Source: Desulfosporosinus sp. (GTDB lineage Bacteria > Bacillota > Desulfitobacteriia > Desulfitobacteriales > Desulfitobacteriaceae). Taken from it: a stretch of DNA of 64,000 nucleotides. Under the pieces are notes generated by a model, which saw nothing but the letters and a program-made list of their open reading frames with translations, was not told the DNA's origin and did not search any database. Made by a program: the position numbers and the translations under genes. Where the stretch lies: contig JARLHV010000014.1 of NCBI GenBank assembly GCA_031292055.1, forward strand, positions 36,268 to 100,267. The letters are read 5' to 3'. Below are positions 61,483 through 64,000 of the stretch, piece by piece; position 1 is the first letter of the stretch, and every line of letters begins with the position of its first letter.

Positions 61483-62649
61483 ATGGAAACAATAATCAAG
61501 AATGCCAAAATTGTAATCCCCAGTGGCGTTATTGACGGCTCAATAAGCGTTGTCGCTAATAAAATTAGCCATATCGTTGAAGGGGATACTTTAATGCTGG
61601 CTCAAAATGATTATCAAGATATTGAAATTATTGATGCTAACGGTTGTTATGTCATGCCTGGTTTAGTGGACTTTCACTGCGATATGCTAGAACATGCCAT
61701 TCAACCTAGGAAAAAAGTATTTTTCCCGCTAAATCTTGCTTTATATTCTGTACAGGCGCAGTTTTTAGCGGCTGGAATAACGACAATTTTTCATCCGGTA
61801 TCCTTTGCAGGCGAACCGGGAATAAGATCAAATGAAATTGGCAACGAAATTGTTCGAGAGATAGCACAATTCCGTAATAACGACAATTCAACGCTGCGCC
61901 ATTTTATTCATGTACGCTATGAATTATCGAATCAGGTAGGATTAGATATCATTAGCCAGATTTTTGATGAAGGATTGGCAGACCTTTTTTCAATAATGGA
62001 TCACTCACCTCGATATACAAAGTTTAAATCTTATCTGGAATACAAGAATTATATTGATAAAAACAGCACTTTTACAGCCGAAAAACTGGAAAACTATACT
62101 CGAGCACAATGGGAAATGTCTGAGGACGTAGATTCAGGGGTGCACGAAAAGCTCATGGAGCTTGTGGCCAAGCATAATATTCCTTTTGCCACTCATGATG
62201 ATGACACATCTCAGAGGGTAGATAGTTATCGCCTCAGGGGATCAACGATCAGCGAATTTCCACTTAATGAGAATGCAGCCAGATATGCCATCGATAATAA
62301 CATGTTTTCAGTTGTTGGTGCGCCGAACCTCTTGCGCAATAAATCGCACTCTGACAATCTCTCTGCCCGCTATGCCATCTTGAATGGACTGGCAAATATT
62401 ATTTGTTCAGATTACTATTGTTTTGCACTTTTGGCATCGGTATTTATTCTTGTCGAAGAAGGTATGAGCCTTCATGAAGCAACTTCTTACGCTACGCTCT
62501 ACCCTGCCATGGCCGTTGGTCTAGCAGGCAGGATCGGATCATTAGAAGCAGGCAAGGACGCAGACCTAATACTGGTTCGTTATACGCCAGGGGAACTTCC
62601 TAATGTCGAAAAAGCTATGGTAGCGGGCAAATGGACGTTTAGCAAGTGA
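61483..62649 (+). CDS. Second, divergent PhnM-like amidohydrolase
   Basis: The 388-residue paralogue of PhnM keeps MPGLVDFHCDM (63-68), THDDDT (His238) and CSDYY, but the DHTPGQ motif is altered to DHSPRY at residue 173. This suggests altered substrate preference or specialised function. It begins 24 bases after the PHP gene and ends the phn locus. Whether it hydrolyses ribose alkylphosphonate triphosphate is uncertain. Confidence 0.8.
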   Translation: METIIKNAKIVIPSGVIDGSISVVANKISHIVEGDTLMLAQNDYQDIEIIDANGCYVMPGLVDFHCDMLEHAIQPRKKVFFPLNLALYSVQAQFLAAGITTIFHPVSFAGEPGIRSNEIGNEIVREIAQFRNNDNSTLRHFIHVRYELSNQVGLDIISQIFDEGLADLFSIMDHSPRYTKFKSYLEYKNYIDKNSTFTAEKLENYTRAQWEMSEDVDSGVHEKLMELVAKHNIPFATHDDDTSQRVDSYRLRGSTISEFPLNENAARYAIDNNMFSVVGAPNLLRNKSHSDNLSARYAILNGLANIICSDYYCFALLASVFILVEEGMSLHEATSYATLYPAMAVGLAGRIGSLEAGKDADLILVRYTPGELPNVEKAMVAGKWTFSK

Positions 62650-62768
62650 TCAAGCCGATCAAGCTGAAAGACTGGGCAGAAGACTATAAATTCAAAATAA
62701 AATAATTATTCCGCTGTTCGACAAGTCTAAAAACGTTATAAACTATCAAGTCACTGCAATTATTTTTG

Positions 62769-62832
62769 TGTCATCCTGAGCGAGAGCGAAGGATCTAGGG
62801 ACAAAAGATCCTTCGCTTCGCTCAGGATGACA
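62769..62832. repeat. Dispersed hairpin repeat TGTCATCCTGAGCGA
   Basis: TGTCATCCTGAGCGA...AGCGAAGGATCT (62769-62796) is mirrored by AGATCCTTCGCT...CGCTCAGGATGACA (62806-62832) with one extra base in the left arm. This sequence type is a common dispersed repeat in diverse bacterial genomes. It may also end the phn transcript. Confidence 0.85.
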
Positions 62833-62956
62833 ATAAAACGTGCTATTAATAGCATAATTAATAGCATAACAAAGGGTTTCTGTAGCGGAATCAATAATCT
62901 GGTGGGGAAAGTTACTTTGCGGTAAACCAGAAAAAGCAGTATAATGACAATGACTT

Positions 62957-63106
62957 ATTCTCAGGGCGGGGTGCGAGTCCCCACCGGCGGTATCCCAGAT
63001 TATTCTGGGGAGCCCGCGAGCGCTTCTTGCGTTTTGTAAGAAGGTCAGCAGATCTGGTTTGAAGCCAGAGCCGACGGTATAGTCCGGATGAAAGAGGATA
63101 AGGTAG
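62957..63106 (+). promoter_or_regulatory. FMN riboswitch (RFN element)
   Basis: The aptamer signature is clear: TTCTCAGGGCGGGGTGC start, GAGTCCCCACCGGCGGT, GAGCCCGCGAGCGC, GGTCAGCAGATCTGGT, GAAGCCAGAGCCGACGGT and AGTCCGGATGAAAGAGGA. It lies 118 bases before ribB and should reduce expression when FMN is plentiful. Confidence 0.96.
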
Positions 63107-63120
63107 TCAGCATAATCTAA

Positions 63121-63160
63121 TTCACATCAGTAGATCTGAAGTGAAGGTTATTTGGTTTTT
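63121..63160 (+). terminator. Expression-platform hairpin of the FMN riboswitch
   Basis: TTCACATCAG pairs with CTGAAGTGAA with one mismatch, followed by T-rich sequence ending in TTTTT. It could be the regulated terminator between aptamer and ribB. Confidence 0.6.
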
Positions 63161-63224
63161 GCTTGCTGTCTGTCTCTGCGCCCTGATTCGAGTAAGTCGA
63201 CTATAAAATAGGAGGCGTATTACT

Positions 63225-63866
63225 TTGAATCAAACGTTATTAACCCGTTTTGGAAATCCAGTCGAGAGAGTAGAAAAAGCTCTTAACGCGTTGCGTAATG
63301 GTCAAGGAGTCTTAATAACCGATAATGAACAAAGAGAAAACGAAGGAGATATTTTCTTTGCTGCCGAGTCCTTGACTAATGCCCAGATGGCTATGTTAAT
63401 TCGAGAAGGTAGTGGTATTGTTTGTTTGTGCTTGCCGGAAGAAAAGGTCACAGCCTTAGGGTTGCCCATGATGGTGGAAAACAACACAAGTAGTTATCAA
63501 ACTCCCTTTACTGTGTCGATCGAAGCTGCAAGCGGTGTAACTACAGGCGTTTCTGCTGCTGATCGTGTCGCAACTGTGAAAGCAGCGATTTCTGATCAGG
63601 CGTGTTCTGAGAGTCTCCGACGTCCTGGTCATGTGTTCCCTTTAAGGGCCAAGCCTTTAGGCGTGCTTGAGCGCCCAGGGCATACTGAAGCGAATGTTGA
63701 TTTGATGAGACTGGCTGGTCTAAAACCTTATGGTGTACTGTGTGAACTTACAAATCCCGATGGTACAATGGCCCGTTTGCCGGAAATAGTAGCTTTTGCT
63801 GAGAAAAACGATATGCCTGTGGCTACGGTAGACGATTTAATCAGTTATCGAAAAGTGAGAGAGTGA
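63225..63866 (+). CDS. ribB: 3,4-dihydroxy-2-butanone 4-phosphate synthase
   Basis: RibB turns ribulose 5-phosphate into the four-carbon unit of riboflavin. The 213-residue stand-alone protein has [16 protein letters not shown] (acidic metal loop), [30 protein letters not shown] and [17 protein letters not shown] 63225 is 9 bases after AGGAGG. It is a monofunctional form, without the fused GTP cyclohydrolase II domain common in Firmicutes, and is controlled by the FMN riboswitch. Confidence 0.95.
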   Translation: MNQTLLTRFGNPVERVEKALNALRNGQGVLITDNEQRENEGDIFFAAESLTNAQMAMLIREGSGIVCLCLPEEKVTALGLPMMVENNTSSYQTPFTVSIEAASGVTTGVSAADRVATVKAAISDQACSESLRRPGHVFPLRAKPLGVLERPGHTEANVDLMRLAGLKPYGVLCELTNPDGTMARLPEIVAFAEKNDMPVATVDDLISYRKVRE

Positions 63867-63871
63867 ACTAC

Positions 63872-63910
63872 CCACTACCCTAAAGGGATAGTGGCTTCGG
63901 GAACGAAGCT
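63872..63910 (+). terminator. Double hairpin after ribB
   Basis: CCACTACCCT pairs with AGGGATAGTGG, and a second stem GCTTCG-GGAA-CGAAGC follows at 63895-63910. It ends the ribB transcript or belongs to an IS200/IS605-type element whose body lies right of the window. Confidence 0.5.
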
Positions 63911-64000
63911 AAGTTCACCAGACTAAGTGTTCAGAAACGGATACTACGATAGTTGGGTTATGATACCTTCGGTTGACGCATCAGACCGTTGCTCTATCGC

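Overview
The window is a chromosomal segment of a low-GC, Gram-positive, anaerobic, probably spore-forming bacterium. The best fit is the Desulfosporosinus/Desulfitobacterium group of the Peptococcaceae. This is inferred from the housekeeping gene order, FabK as enoyl reductase, an 11-gene complex I operon without the NADH module, rubrerythrin, Hsp20-like coat-type proteins and TTG/GTG-rich starts. No rRNA, tRNA or CRISPR array was seen.

Region 1 (1-20.2 kb) is a dense housekeeping block on the + strand: fatty-acid synthesis (fabD end, fabG, acpP, fabK, fabF), rnc-smc-ftsY, methylthioadenosine salvage (truncated mtnP, mtnA, mtaD), ylxM-ffh, then rpsP-khpA-rimM-trmD-SPOUT methyltransferase-rplS-lepB-rbgA-rnhB. 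Heptanucleotide repeats and a duplicated hairpin element sit in its gaps. Region 2 (20.3-30.1 kb) is nuoABCDHIJKLMN, a proton-pumping complex without nuoEFG. Region 3 (30.2-34.9 kb) holds yraN, an OmpR-type two-component system and comM; the comM start codon lies in a 17-bp hairpin.

Region 4 (35-47.3 kb) is accessory: an unknown protein coupled to a CBS-GGDEF protein, two Hsp20-like paralogues in inverted orientation around a ClpP-fold SDH-type protease, an SQR/NDH-2-like flavoprotein, a glycosyltransferase-like protein with an apparent AUC start, a thioesterase, an N-formylglutamate-amidohydrolase-like protein, DAHP synthase and a PerR-box rubrerythrin. Several small proteins are supported by ribosome binding sites.

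Region 5 (47.4-62.6 kb) is a phosphonate (C-P lyase) locus: a PhnF-like GntR regulator, phnGHIJK, a hexapeptide acyltransferase, phnL, phnD, phnC, phnE, phnE2, a predicted 2H phosphoesterase, a 70-aa membrane protein, phnM, a PhnO-like acetyltransferase, a PHP-type cyclic phosphodiesterase and a second, divergent phnM. No phnP or phnN is present. Four or more 11-bp-spaced TTAACA-like hexamers precede both phnG and phnD and look like PhoP boxes, so phosphate starvation probably controls the locus. Uptake (PhnCDE), C-P bond cleavage (PhnGHIJKLM) and ring opening of the cyclic ribose phosphate (PHP, perhaps 2H) would form one pathway. Region 6 (62.7-64 kb) holds a dispersed hairpin repeat, an FMN riboswitch and ribB.
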